DNA from: UJ101 sp965262705
GTDB taxonomy: Bacteria > Bacteroidota > Bacteroidia > Flavobacteriales > UJ101
Length of the DNA stretch: 64,000 nt
Reading direction: 5' to 3'
NCBI GenBank assembly: GCA_965262705.1
Contig: OZ253556.1
Coordinates: 1,612,001 to 1,676,000, forward strand
Shown: one piece after another, positions 26,488-34,596 of the stretch
How the letters are laid out: every line of letters starts with the position of its first letter
Numbering within the stretch: position 1 is the stretch's first letter
The notes under the pieces: model-generated
Database searches by the model: none
Told to the model about the DNA's origin: nothing
Seen by the model: only the letters and a program-made list of their open reading frames with translations
Made by a program: the position numbers and the translations under genes

Positions 26488-27456
26488 ATGAATAATGAAA
26501 TTATTTTAGTTACTGGAGCCTCAGGTCAAATAGGAAGCGATCTTACTCTAAAATTAAGAGCAATTTACGGAAAAGAAAACGTTGTTGCTACTGATATTAA
26601 TAAACCTGTTGATATCGCGTTACAAGAAGGTATTTTTGAAACATTTAATGTGTTAGATAGTAATAGGTTAGAAGCATTAGTTAATAAATATAAATTCACT
26701 CAGGTTTACCATTTAGCAGCAATGCTATCTGCCATCGGTGAAAAATCTCCTTTAAAGGCTTGGGAACTGAATATGAATTCTCTGTTATATATCTTAGAGA
26801 AGGCTAAAAAGGGGTATTTCAAAAAAGTGTTTTATCCCAGTTCTATTGCTGTTTACGGTCGAGATATTGCCCGCGAAAAAACTCCACAACACGCACCTAA
26901 AAATCCTTCAACCGTATATGGGATTAGTAAATTAGCGGGAGAAAAATGGTGTGAGTACTATTATCATCAATACGGAGTCGATGTAAGAAGTCTGCGTTAT
27001 CCAGGATTAATTAGCTGGAAAACACCTGCTGGAGGTGGTACAACAGATTATGCGGTAGATATTTTTTATAAAGCGATTATTGAGAAAAAATATACCTGTT
27101 TTTTAGCTTCAAATACGATTCTACCTATGATGTATATGGAGGATGCCATTAAAGCAATTACTGATTTAATGAATGCGGATAAAGACAAGTTGACCGTCCA
27201 TTCTTCTTATAATCTTAGCGCCATTTCTTTCTCGCCAAAGGAACTTGCTGCCGAAATTAAAAAACATATTCCTGATTTTCAAATTGCATATAAGCCAGAT
27301 TATCGTCAAGCTATTGCTAATACATGGCCTCTCAGCGTTAATGATGATTTAGCACGTAAGGACTGGGACTGGGCACCCGAATATAATTTAGAAGAATTGG
27401 TAAAGGAAATGATAACCCGATTGAAATGTAAAATTGACACTGCAAGATCTTTGTAG
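26488..27456 (+). CDS. L-threonine 3-dehydrogenase, GalE-like short-chain dehydrogenase type
   Basis: The enzyme oxidises L-threonine with NAD+ to 2-amino-3-ketobutyrate, which a CoA-dependent lyase splits into glycine and acetyl-CoA. The 322-residue protein is an extended SDR: nucleotide motif LVTGASGQIGSDL, catalytic Ser in YPSSIAVYG, YGISK (Tyr and Lys), and the branch-specific GLISWKTPAGGGTTDYAVDI, PMMYMEDAIKAI and NDDLARKDWDW. Those stretches separate it from UDP-sugar epimerases. The C-terminal residues ARSL-stop are encoded by a family A left-end fragment (AGATCTTTGTAGAATATATA), so the tail has been replaced by repeat sequence. Confidence 0.9.
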   Translation: MNNEIILVTGASGQIGSDLTLKLRAIYGKENVVATDINKPVDIALQEGIFETFNVLDSNRLEALVNKYKFTQVYHLAAMLSAIGEKSPLKAWELNMNSLLYILEKAKKGYFKKVFYPSSIAVYGRDIAREKTPQHAPKNPSTVYGISKLAGEKWCEYYYHQYGVDVRSLRYPGLISWKTPAGGGTTDYAVDIFYKAIIEKKYTCFLASNTILPMMYMEDAIKAITDLMNADKDKLTVHSSYNLSAISFSPKELAAEIKKHIPDFQIAYKPDYRQAIANTWPLSVNDDLARKDWDWAPEYNLEELVKEMITRLKCKIDTARSL

Positions 27457-27540
27457 AATATATAAAAAAGCGAGGCCTTTAGCTTTGCTGACTTGCAGTT
27501 GATAGAGTGCTTTGTTAAAAAGACTTATTATTTTAAAAAT

Positions 27541-27785
27541 GAAAACCGTTTCAAAAAGCACGCTAACAAAAAAATGCTTGTATTGAGTTTGCCGAAATGC
27601 AACGCCCGAGGAACTGCAAGTCAGCGTAAGCTAAAATTAAATACCGGAGCAACCTAATGGGTGTGGAGGATTTTAATTTTCGGTAACTGAGCCTGTCGAA
27701 GCTTTGAGATGATTGCTGAGCACAGCCGAAGTAAGGAAGCAGTTTGAAGTTAGATGCTTCCTTTTTCATGTTCTGCAATGATCTC
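27541..27785 (-). mobile_element. Family A element, enlarged (245 bp, TSD AAAAT)
   Basis: The ends GAAAACCGTTTC / GCAATGATCTC are flanked by AAAAT on both sides (27536-27540 and 27786-27790). Compared with the 188-bp form it contains a piece of the hairpin family (AACTGCAAGTCAGCGTAAGC) and the small repeat GGTAACTGAGCCTGTCGAA (27682-27700). Confidence 0.85.
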
Positions 27786-27796
27786 AAAATATCTCC

Positions 27797-28024
27797 TTAT
27801 AAAAAAAATATATGAAATAATTTGTAAAGGTTTAAGCAAACTATAAAAGCGTTAGGAATAATAATCGGCCAGTTGTTATTTAGTAAAAACCCATATAGAA
27901 TAAAAAGAAGGCACCCTATAGAGTTTAATATGAGAAACCAACTAAGGTTATAATCGGTAAATAAAAAAGAGAATACTAATATGGCAGAAGCGGCATATCC
28001 AGTTCGAGCAACGTATTTATTCAT
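27797..28024 (-). CDS. Small YgjV-like inner-membrane protein
   Basis: The 75-residue product has three hydrophobic segments (AASAILVFSFLF, WFLILNSIGCLLFILYGFLL, WPIIIPNAFIVCLNLYKLF). The pattern of a Gly/Tyr turn followed by NNNWPIIIPNAFI recalls YgjV/PQ-loop-like small membrane proteins of Bacteroidota. No function can be given. It sits between two near-identical enlarged family A elements in the same orientation, so it could be carried as a unit. Confidence 0.6.
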   Translation of the reverse strand: MNKYVARTGYAASAILVFSFLFTDYNLSWFLILNSIGCLLFILYGFLLNNNWPIIIPNAFIVCLNLYKLFHIFFL

Positions 28025-28048
28025 GATTTTACTTTAAATTAAATATAG

Positions 28049-28304
28049 AAGACCGTTGCAAAAAGCACGCTAACAAAAAAATGCTTGTATTGAGTTTTCC
28101 GAAATGCAACGCCCGAGGAACTGCAAGTCAGCGTAAGCTAAAATTAAATACCGGAGCAACCTAATGGGTGTGGAGGATTTTAATTTTCGGTAACTGAGCC
28201 TGTCGAAGCTTTGAGATGATTGCTGAGCACAGCCGAAGTAAGGAAGCAGTTTGAAGTTAGATGCTTCCTTTTTCATGCTTTTTTATATATTCTGCAATGG
28301 TCTC
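28049..28304 (-). mobile_element. Family A element, enlarged, sister of the copy at 27541
   Basis: Bounded by AAGACCGTTGC / GCAATGGTCTC. It carries the same internal hairpin-family piece and the same GGTAACTGAGCCTGTCGAA insert (from 28189) as the neighbour copy, so the two share a recent ancestor that already had these inserts. No clean target duplication is seen. Confidence 0.85.
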
Positions 28305-28331
28305 ATGTGGCATAGCAGCTATTAAACCCTT

Positions 28332-28658
28332 TTATTTTAGTTTTTTATTACTGTGATGCCGGTCGCGGTCTCTTTTTGTTTTTAAACTCAGTTTTTTATA
28401 AAATGCTTTTTCTAAATCAATTCCGGTCTGATTAGCTAAGCAAATAAGCACGAATAAAACATCTGAGAGTTCTTCTCCCAAATCTTTCTTTTTATCCAAT
28501 TCCTTTTCAGATTGTTCCCCATATCGCCGTGCGATAATCCGGGCTACCTCGCCTACTTCTTCCGTAAGCTGTGCCATATTGGTAAGCTCATTAAAATATC
28601 GGACTCCATGCTCTTTAATCCACTCATCTACTATTTCTTGTGCTTTTTTTATATTCAT
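28332..28658 (-). CDS. MazG-like nucleotide pyrophosphohydrolase
   Basis: Members hydrolyse (d)NTPs to monophosphates and are thought to clear aberrant nucleotides. The 108-residue protein has the all-alpha NTP-PPase metal-binding pattern: QLTEEVGEVARIIARRYGEQ (EExxE-type) and DLGEELSDVLFVLICLANQT (ExxD-type), then a basic tail. Single-domain size fits the short MazG-like group rather than full MazG. It follows a family A element and appears monocistronic. Confidence 0.88.
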   Translation of the reverse strand: MNIKKAQEIVDEWIKEHGVRYFNELTNMAQLTEEVGEVARIIARRYGEQSEKELDKKKDLGEELSDVLFVLICLANQTGIDLEKAFYKKLSLKTKRDRDRHHSNKKLK

Positions 28659-28678
28659 TTCTATGCAATTAATTTTTG

Positions 28679-28759
28679 GAGACCTTTAGCTTGCACGTAC
28701 TTTAGCTTTGCTGACTTTCAGTTCAGTTCATTTGCTAAAGTACTTTATGCAAAGGTCTC
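28679..28759. repeat. Hairpin-family element with GAGACCTTTAGC end
   Basis: The left end is GAGACCTTTAGCTTGC. The right end is CTAAAGTACTTTATGCAAAG then GTCTC, so it combines TTTAGC-type and TTTGCA-type termini. The internal TTTGCTGACTTTCAGTTCAG is the family core. It lies between the MazG-like gene and terC. Confidence 0.65.
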
Positions 28760-28776
28760 TTTGTGCAAAAGCCTCA

Positions 28777-29577
28777 TTAATTTAATTTAATCTTTTTCTT
28801 TTTGCGTACTCTAATATTTATAAACTCAACCGTCATTGAGAAAAAAATGGAAAAATAAAGATAGGCTTTCGGAATAGAATGAATTTCACTTTCACCAAAA
28901 GTAAGATGGGCTAAATGAGACCCTTCTGCCAATAGCATAACACCGATAAGAATAAGAAAAGATAGCCCTAAAATTTGAATCGTAGGGTGCCGATTGACAA
29001 AAGCACTTACCGTACCCGAAAAAGCCATCATAATAGCAATAGAGGCGATAACCGATAGAATCATAATCAGCATCCCGCCAAATTGACCAAAGCCCACTGG
29101 CGGATTGTTTAAAGAAACTAAGCCTATAGCAGTCAAAATAGAGTCAAAAGAAAAAACCAGATTGAGCAATGCTATTTGAATAATTGCGGTATTTAAATTC
29201 ATTTTTTCCCGCCTGCTAACGACTTGTTTGTTTTCTTCTAATTTGCGATGAATCTCACCTATCGCTTTGTACAACAAGAAGATTCCTCCTCCAACGATAA
29301 TTAGGCTTTGCCCGGTGGGAGCTATAGTAATTCCCCATTTTTTAAGATAAAATAAAGGGGCTTGAAGCGATAAAATGGATTGAATACAGAAAAGCAAGAC
29401 AATTCGGAAAATCATAGCTAGTGCCAATCCTATATTTCTTGCTTTAGCGCGATCATTTGGGGCTAATTTCCCGGAAATAATGGATATGAACACAATATTG
29501 TCTATTCCTAATACAATTTCTAGGAATGTTAAAGTTAATAAAGCTATCCATGCCTGTGGCTGCATTAAAATATCCAT
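28777..29577 (-). CDS. TerC-family integral membrane protein
   Basis: TerC proteins are inner-membrane proteins linked to tellurite resistance and, in better-studied members, to metal export during membrane-protein secretion. The 266-residue product shows the family start IALLTLTFLEIVLGIDNIVF with acidic residues inside the first membrane helix, the repeat-related LNLVFSFDSILTAIGLV, and about seven hydrophobic segments. The C-terminus is strongly basic (RVRKKKKIKLN), probably cytoplasmic. It is monocistronic; the substrate is unknown. Confidence 0.9.
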   Translation of the reverse strand: MDILMQPQAWIALLTLTFLEIVLGIDNIVFISIISGKLAPNDRAKARNIGLALAMIFRIVLLFCIQSILSLQAPLFYLKKWGITIAPTGQSLIIVGGGIFLLYKAIGEIHRKLEENKQVVSRREKMNLNTAIIQIALLNLVFSFDSILTAIGLVSLNNPPVGFGQFGGMLIMILSVIASIAIMMAFSGTVSAFVNRHPTIQILGLSFLILIGVMLLAEGSHLAHLTFGESEIHSIPKAYLYFSIFFSMTVEFINIRVRKKKKIKLN

Positions 29578-29801
29578 TGAACTGCTTGTCAGAAAAGTTT
29601 AAAAATTCATCTCTATGCTGCTTTCTAAGCTAAAGGTCTCATAAATATAACTTTTAGAAGGCTTTAAAAAATATATAAAAAATAATAAAAATTAAAAGTG
29701 CTTAACTTACGCTGACTTGTATTTCAGCTGCTGAGACGCCTTTGCAACGGTATCAATTCTCTTTCAAAAAGAACTTTTTGCTACTAAATAGAGATTTTAA
29801 T

Positions 29802-30365
29802 TTATAAAAAATCTACTTTTCCTGAATCCAAATGATAATATGCAGGCACGATTTTCAACTCGCCCTCCTTTACTGCACGAGAAATAATTCCCGACTTTTC
29901 TTTTAATTCTTCTGCGGTCATCATCGCATTCTTTATTATGACTTCATTTACACTGGCGCCTTTGCCCAAAGCCGATATAGATGGGTTAATATGCGAAAGC
30001 AAATGGTTTAAATTATTGCCATTATCTCCTCCGGCAACGGCAGCAGTTACCGCGCCGCAGCTTTGATGTCCTAGTACTACAATTACTTTTGACTTCAAGT
30101 GGGCAACCGCATATTCTATACTTGCCACAGAGGAGGTATTGGCAATATTCCCTGCTACTCGTACAACAAATAGTTCTCCTAATCCTTTGTCAAAAATAAA
30201 CTCGGGGACTACGCGACTGTCTGAACAACTTAATACAATAACTTCTGGCGATTGCCCGCTTTTCAGGGTTTCTCTTCTTGTTTGATCCTGTAAATTTCCG
30301 CTTAATTTATCTTCTGTAAATCGTTGATTACCCGCTTTTAACTCGTTAATAATTTTTTCAATCAT
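29802..30365 (-). CDS. Beta-class carbonic anhydrase
   Basis: The enzyme interconverts CO2 and bicarbonate. The 187-residue protein has the zinc ligands Cys47 (VLSCSDSR), His100 and Cys103 (VLGHQSCGAVTAA), and the Asp49-Arg51 dyad that controls the active site. The loop ELFVVRVAGNIANTSSVASI is typical. No signal peptide is present, so it is cytoplasmic. Single gene between hairpin-family remnants. Confidence 0.95.
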   Translation of the reverse strand: MIEKIINELKAGNQRFTEDKLSGNLQDQTRRETLKSGQSPEVIVLSCSDSRVVPEFIFDKGLGELFVVRVAGNIANTSSVASIEYAVAHLKSKVIVVLGHQSCGAVTAAVAGGDNGNNLNHLLSHINPSISALGKGASVNEVIIKNAMMTAEELKEKSGIISRAVKEGELKIVPAYYHLDSGKVDFL

Positions 30366-30417
30366 TCTATTTAATTTTAATTAAAAATTGCGCTAATATA
30401 CTTTTTTTCTATAATAT

Positions 30418-30478
30418 GAGACCTTTAGCTCTACTGACTTGAATTTTCATACTTTTTTATGTGTTCTGCAACGGTCTC
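30418..30478. repeat. 61-bp hybrid element (TTTAGC end plus GTTGCA end)
   Basis: It begins GAGACCTTTAGCTCTACTGA (hairpin family) and ends TTATGTGTTCTGCAACGGTC plus TC (family A left end reversed). It is the shortest clear case of the two end types joined in one element. Confidence 0.7.
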
Positions 30479-30500
30479 AAAATTATGGGTTTTGCGTGGC

Positions 30501-30600
30501 GAGCGTTAGGGATAGCAGCGATATCCTTTTTCCTGGGGCAGCCTTTTGCCCCAGGAAAAAGATAAAGCGGATAGCCCGACCGCCGGCAGGCGGGAACGCC
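30501..30600 (+). repeat. Structured intergenic repeat, copy 3 (opposite orientation)
   Basis: Starts GAGCGTTAGGGATAGCAGCG and ends GGCGGGAACGCC. The central hairpin TTTTTCCTGGGGCA / TGCCCCAGGAAAAA has a 14-bp perfect stem; a smaller GCC-ggca-GGC hairpin follows, and GCGTT near the start can pair with AACGC at the end. It is clearly diverged from the two cassette copies yet keeps the folding. Confidence 0.75.
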
Positions 30601-30652
30601 CAAAAATAAAGAAGAGAATTTATGAATGATGGATTTTCATCGAATGTAGGTT

Positions 30653-30861
30653 GAGACCGTTGCAGAACACATAAAAAAGGATGAAAAAGAAAGCATTTAG
30701 CTTGCGCTGACTTTCAGTTCGCTTCAAACTGCTTCCTTCTCAAAAAATTAAAATCCTCCACACCCATTAGGTTGCTCCGGCGTTTAATTTTTATCGGGCG
30801 TTGCATTTCGATAGGCTCAATACAAGCATTTTTTTGTTAGCGTGCTTTTTGCAACGGTCTC
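30653..30861 (+). mobile_element. Family A element (209 bp, TSD AGGTT)
   Basis: Perfect GAGACCGTTGC / GCAACGGTCTC ends with AGGTT on both sides (30648-30652 and 30862-30866). It keeps the ATGAAAAAGAAAGC start and has a 20-bp hairpin-family insert. Its right end could provide an in-frame GTG for an N-terminal extension of PruA. Confidence 0.9.
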
Positions 30862-30928
30862 AGGTTATATTTATTTTTTTAGTACGAAAATTCGTCGTAA
30901 TTTAGACCCCGTAAAAAATAATATGATT

Positions 30929-32662
30929 ATGTCTAAAGGAATTTATTATATCCCCGATGCAGTAAACGAACCCATTAACAACTATGCCCCGGGCACATCT
31001 GATCGTGCCGCTTTGCAAAAAGAATATGACAAATTGTATCAATCAACTGCTGATATACCACAATACATAGGAAGCAATGAGGTCAGAAGTGGAAAAAAAA
31101 TAGCTATTCACCCACCACATGATCACCAGCATACGGTTGGATGTTATCATGAAGGAAATGCCACCGATGTGAAAACTGCGATAAAGTCAGCATTAGAAGT
31201 TCGAAAAAAGTGGGCATCTCTTGCCTGGGAACAACGCGCCTCTATCTTTTTGAAAGCTGCCGAATTAATCGCCGGTCCTTATCGCATGAAAATCAATGCA
31301 GCAACTATGATAGGGCAAAGCAAAAATGCTTTTCAGGCAGAAATTGATGCCGCTTGTGAACTGATTGATTTTTTACGGTTCAATGTTCAGTACATGACCG
31401 ATATATACAGTGAACAACCCGAATCTTCACCTGGCGTTTGGAATAGGATAGAATATCGCCCGCTAGAAGGATTTTTATATGCGGTAACGCCTTTTAATTT
31501 TACGGCTATCGCTGGAAATTTGCCTTCGTGCATGGCGATGATGGGAAATGTAGTGGTTTGGAAACCTTCGGATAAGCAAGTGTATTCAGCGAGTGTACTC
31601 ATGGAAATATTCAAAGAGGCAGGACTGCCTGACGGGGTCATTAATATGGTACTGACCGATCCGGCCGAAACGACTAAAATCTGCTTTGAACATCCTGATT
31701 TTGCAGGCGTTCATTTTACGGGGTCAACACATGTTTTCAAACAATTTTGGACACAAATCGGCAATAATATTAACCGGTATAAAACTTATCCGCGCATCGT
31801 AGGAGAAACCGGGGGTAAAGATTTTATTTTTGCTCATCCTTCGGCAAAAGTCCAAGCAGTAGCTACGGCAATTTCTCGCGGGGCATTTGAATATCAGGGA
31901 CAAAAATGTTCAGCGGCTTCCCGCGCGTATATCCCTAAGAGCATTTGGGATAAGGTTCGTGATTTTGTAAAAGCGGATGTGGAATCATTTAAGACAGGAA
32001 GTCCACGAGATTTCGGAAATTTTATTAATGCCGTAATCAGCCGCGAGTCCTTTGATAAGATTAAGGGTTATATCGATCGTGCAGAAGAGAGTGAGGAAAC
32101 AAAAATTGTTGCAGGAGGTACTTACGATGATGCGACAGGCTATTTTATCCATCCAACCGTAATAGAAACTACAAATCCGCATTATGAATCTATGCAACAG
32201 GAAATTTTTGGTCCTGTCATTACCGTGTATGTTTATGAAGATGAAAAGTGGGAGGAAACCTTAGCATTAATTGATGAAACTTCTGTTTATGGGCTGACGG
32301 GTGCTATTTTTTCTCAAGATCGCTATGTCATTGATTTTGCGACTAAGGCATTAGTAAATGCTGCTGGAAATTTCTATATCAACGATAAGCCTACGGGTGC
32401 TGTAGTAGGACAGCAGCCTTTCGGAGGTTCTCGAGCCTCAGGAACGAATGATAAAGCTGGTTCTGCTCAAAATCTACTGCGTTGGGTTTCTCCTCGTACG
32501 ATTAAAGAAACCTTTGTACCGCCAGCCGATTATCGTTATCCATTTTTAGAAGAAAGTACGGTTGAAACGGTTGGAAAAACTGTTCAAACGATGGAAAAAG
32601 AAATGAAAAACGTTATTGGCAAACTAAAAAAAATGGGAAAGGATATTACAAAGGATTGGTAA
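30929..32662 (+). CDS. pruA: L-glutamate gamma-semialdehyde (P5C) dehydrogenase
   Basis: PruA oxidises glutamate semialdehyde to glutamate, the last step of proline and arginine catabolism. It is an aldehyde dehydrogenase: catalytic Cys in FEYQGQKCSAASRAYIP, general-base Glu in RIVGETGGKDFIFAHPSA, and the cofactor loop VHFTGSTHVFKQFW. I chose MSKGIYYIPDAVNEP because relatives start there. The frame stays open 29 codons further upstream into a family A element, which I take as accidental. At 577 residues it is longer than the roughly 540 I expect; a charged tail of about 35 residues follows YRYPFLEES and ends GKLKKMGKDITKDW. Confidence 0.95.
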   Translation: MSKGIYYIPDAVNEPINNYAPGTSDRAALQKEYDKLYQSTADIPQYIGSNEVRSGKKIAIHPPHDHQHTVGCYHEGNATDVKTAIKSALEVRKKWASLAWEQRASIFLKAAELIAGPYRMKINAATMIGQSKNAFQAEIDAACELIDFLRFNVQYMTDIYSEQPESSPGVWNRIEYRPLEGFLYAVTPFNFTAIAGNLPSCMAMMGNVVVWKPSDKQVYSASVLMEIFKEAGLPDGVINMVLTDPAETTKICFEHPDFAGVHFTGSTHVFKQFWTQIGNNINRYKTYPRIVGETGGKDFIFAHPSAKVQAVATAISRGAFEYQGQKCSAASRAYIPKSIWDKVRDFVKADVESFKTGSPRDFGNFINAVISRESFDKIKGYIDRAEESEETKIVAGGTYDDATGYFIHPTVIETTNPHYESMQQEIFGPVITVYVYEDEKWEETLALIDETSVYGLTGAIFSQDRYVIDFATKALVNAAGNFYINDKPTGAVVGQQPFGGSRASGTNDKAGSAQNLLRWVSPRTIKETFVPPADYRYPFLEESTVETVGKTVQTMEKEMKNVIGKLKKMGKDITKDW

Positions 32663-32769
32663 TTTGTTTTAAATTTTTGAGCAAATTTGTGTGCTTTTCT
32701 TTTATCGAAAGAAATAAAATTTTTATACTTTTAAATGGAAAAATTGTAAATTAAGCAATATTTAACCCC

Positions 32770-33915
32770 ATGAAAAAGAAAGTGAATATAAATAGAGGTC
32801 TGTTAATATGGGCAGTTCAAAGAGCAGGGTATGATGTGGATGATTTTGCTATAAAAACGCCTCAATTCGATGAATGGATTAAGGAGAAAAATCAGCCTAC
32901 GCTCAAGCAATTAGAAGAATTCTCTAGAAAAGTTTACGTTCCGTTAGGTTATTTATTTTTATCTGCACCTCCAAATGAAGAAATTCCCATTCCTTTTTTT
33001 AGAACGGGTAATGAAAATCCAAGAGTGGATAAAATTTCTTTAAATGTATATAACACTATACAAATTCTTCAAGAAAGACAAAGTTGGCTAACAGATTATC
33101 TAAGCGATTCTGATTATGATGATTTAGATTTTGTTGGGAAATTTAGTGTTGAAACACCTTATCAATCCATTGTTAAAGACATAAAACAAACACTTGGATT
33201 AACTGATAATTGGGCTAGTAAGTTTGATACTTGGGAAGAGGCATTAAGTGATTTAACCGTTCAGGTTGAAGAGGCTGGAATAATTGTTACCTTTAATGGG
33301 ATCGTTGGAAATAATACGAGAAGGGCTATAAAACTTAGTGAATGTCGTGGTTTTGTTTTGGTAAATAAAAAAGCACCCTTTTTATTTATTAATTCTAAAG
33401 ATGCTAAAGCAACACAAATGTTTACAATTGCTCACGAACTTGCTCATATTTGGATTGGAGAAACTGCTGGTTTTAACCATAAACAAATGATTCCAGCAAA
33501 TGATCCCATTGAAATTTTATGCGATCAAGTTGCTGCGGAGTTTCTTGTTCCTGAAGGATTTTTAACTGAAAAATGGAAAGAGGAAAGTAACTTTAAACAT
33601 TTAAGCAAACTCTTTAAGGTAAGTCAAATTGTTATAGCAAGAAGAGCATTAGATTTGAACTTAATTACAAAACCTGAATTTTTCGACTTTTACGACAATT
33701 ACATAGAATCTTTAAAACTAAAAAAAGATAATTCAAAAACGAGTGGAGGTAATTTTTATGCTACAGCCAAAAAACGAATTAGTTTACGCTTTGCTAGTTA
33801 TGTAAATAATGCTGTAAAAGAAAACCACTTATTATATAGAGATGCTTATAGACTAACTACGCTCAAAGGAAATACTTACAACAAATTTATTAACGAATAT
33901 CTTTATCAAGTATGA
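32770..33915 (+). CDS. ImmA/IrrE-family metallopeptidase with N-terminal Xre-like region (antitoxin-like)
   Basis: The 381-residue protein joins an N-terminal helix-turn-helix-like region (LLIWAVQRAGYDVDDFAI, QPTLKQLEEFSRKVYVPLG) to a COG2856 zinc peptidase domain with MFTIAHELAHIWIGE (His222, Glu223, His226) and EILCDQVAAEFLVP. It overlaps the next gene by 4 bases (ATGA), so the two are translationally coupled. Xre-COG2856 proteins next to PIN-domain genes are a predicted toxin-antitoxin arrangement, and this one would be the antitoxin or regulator. The gene pair is AT-rich and separate in function from its neighbours, which suggests acquisition. Confidence 0.88.
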   Translation: MKKKVNINRGLLIWAVQRAGYDVDDFAIKTPQFDEWIKEKNQPTLKQLEEFSRKVYVPLGYLFLSAPPNEEIPIPFFRTGNENPRVDKISLNVYNTIQILQERQSWLTDYLSDSDYDDLDFVGKFSVETPYQSIVKDIKQTLGLTDNWASKFDTWEEALSDLTVQVEEAGIIVTFNGIVGNNTRRAIKLSECRGFVLVNKKAPFLFINSKDAKATQMFTIAHELAHIWIGETAGFNHKQMIPANDPIEILCDQVAAEFLVPEGFLTEKWKEESNFKHLSKLFKVSQIVIARRALDLNLITKPEFFDFYDNYIESLKLKKDNSKTSGGNFYATAKKRISLRFASYVNNAVKENHLLYRDAYRLTTLKGNTYNKFINEYLYQV

Positions 33916-34421
33916 GTTTGTATATAGCTGATAGCAATTTCTTTATACAAGCTCATAGAGCTTATTACCCACTTGATCTTGATGTAATGAAGGGTTTTTG
34001 GGATAAAGTAGTTGAGTTATCAGAACAAGATATTCTTAGAAGCATTGATAAGGTCAAAGCAGAAATTTATGATAATTCATCTCATGAAGATGAATTAAAA
34101 AAATGGTGCCAAGAAAATTTACCGAATGATTTCTTTTTGAGTACAGAAAGTTCAGTTGGAAATTATGCTGAAATTGCTAATTGGGCTAATTTAATGAAGC
34201 AACATTACACACAAAATGCAATTGATGAATTTTTAGCTGCTGATTTAGCAGATCCTTGGCTTGTCGCTTATGCTGTGGGAAAAGATATTACTATTGTTAC
34301 ATATGAAAAGAGTGAACCGAATAGAAGAAACCGTATTAAAATCCCAGAAGTTTGTAATCAATTTAGAGTAAGATATATTAACACAGTTGAAATGCTGCGA
34401 GAGCTAAGAGAAGTAATTTAA
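33912..34421 (+). CDS. DUF4411 PIN-like protein, predicted toxin nuclease
   Basis: The 169-residue protein begins YIADSNFFIQAHRAYYPLD, with the PIN-type first Asp (Asp6) after a short strand. Further acidic residues appear in IDKVKAEIYD, LAADLADPWLVAYAVGKD and TIVTYEKSE, as in DUF4411. PIN domains are metal-dependent ribonucleases. The start codon overlaps the stop of the ImmA/IrrE gene. As a pair they look like a toxin-antitoxin or defence-related module. The nuclease role is inferred from fold and context. Confidence 0.82.
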   Translation: MSLYIADSNFFIQAHRAYYPLDLDVMKGFWDKVVELSEQDILRSIDKVKAEIYDNSSHEDELKKWCQENLPNDFFLSTESSVGNYAEIANWANLMKQHYTQNAIDEFLAADLADPWLVAYAVGKDITIVTYEKSEPNRRNRIKIPEVCNQFRVRYINTVEMLRELREVI

Positions 34422-34442
34422 ACACTAACGACAAATGTTAAG

Positions 34443-34535
34443 ATGAATAGAAACCAATTATATAATTCAATAAAAGAAAAATGTTTACCAAAAAATAAAG
34501 TGTTAGCATCAATTAAGAAAGTAACGTTAGTTTGA
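34443..34535 (+). CDS. Possible 30-residue peptide after the PIN gene
   Basis: MNRNQLYNSIKEKCLPKNKV is followed by LASIKKVTLV and a stop. It starts 21 bp after the PIN gene stop. The basic composition and position could mean a small third gene, but it may equally be the 3' or 5' remnant of something else. No family recognised. Confidence 0.2.
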   Translation: MNRNQLYNSIKEKCLPKNKVLASIKKVTLV

Positions 34536-34596
34536 TTGAGATTAAATACTTTAACTAAAATAAGTTTAGAAATAAAATTATATTTAATCACCATTT

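Larger units (their letters stand above)
30366..30928. other. Intergenic stretch packed with three kinds of repeat
   Basis: No gene is seen. In order it holds a 61-bp hybrid element (30418-30478), a structured repeat (30501-30600) and a family A element (30653-30861), then an AT-rich leader to pruA. Repeats take up most of the gap. Confidence 0.7.

Noticed and set aside
27541..28304. Composite transposon carrying the small membrane protein gene
   Set aside because: The left repeat has its own private AAAAT duplication on both sides, so the two repeats inserted or duplicated separately; no outer duplication spans the unit.
30842..30928. 29-codon N-terminal extension of PruA from a GTG
   Set aside because: It begins inside the right end of a family A element; the MSKG start matches relatives.
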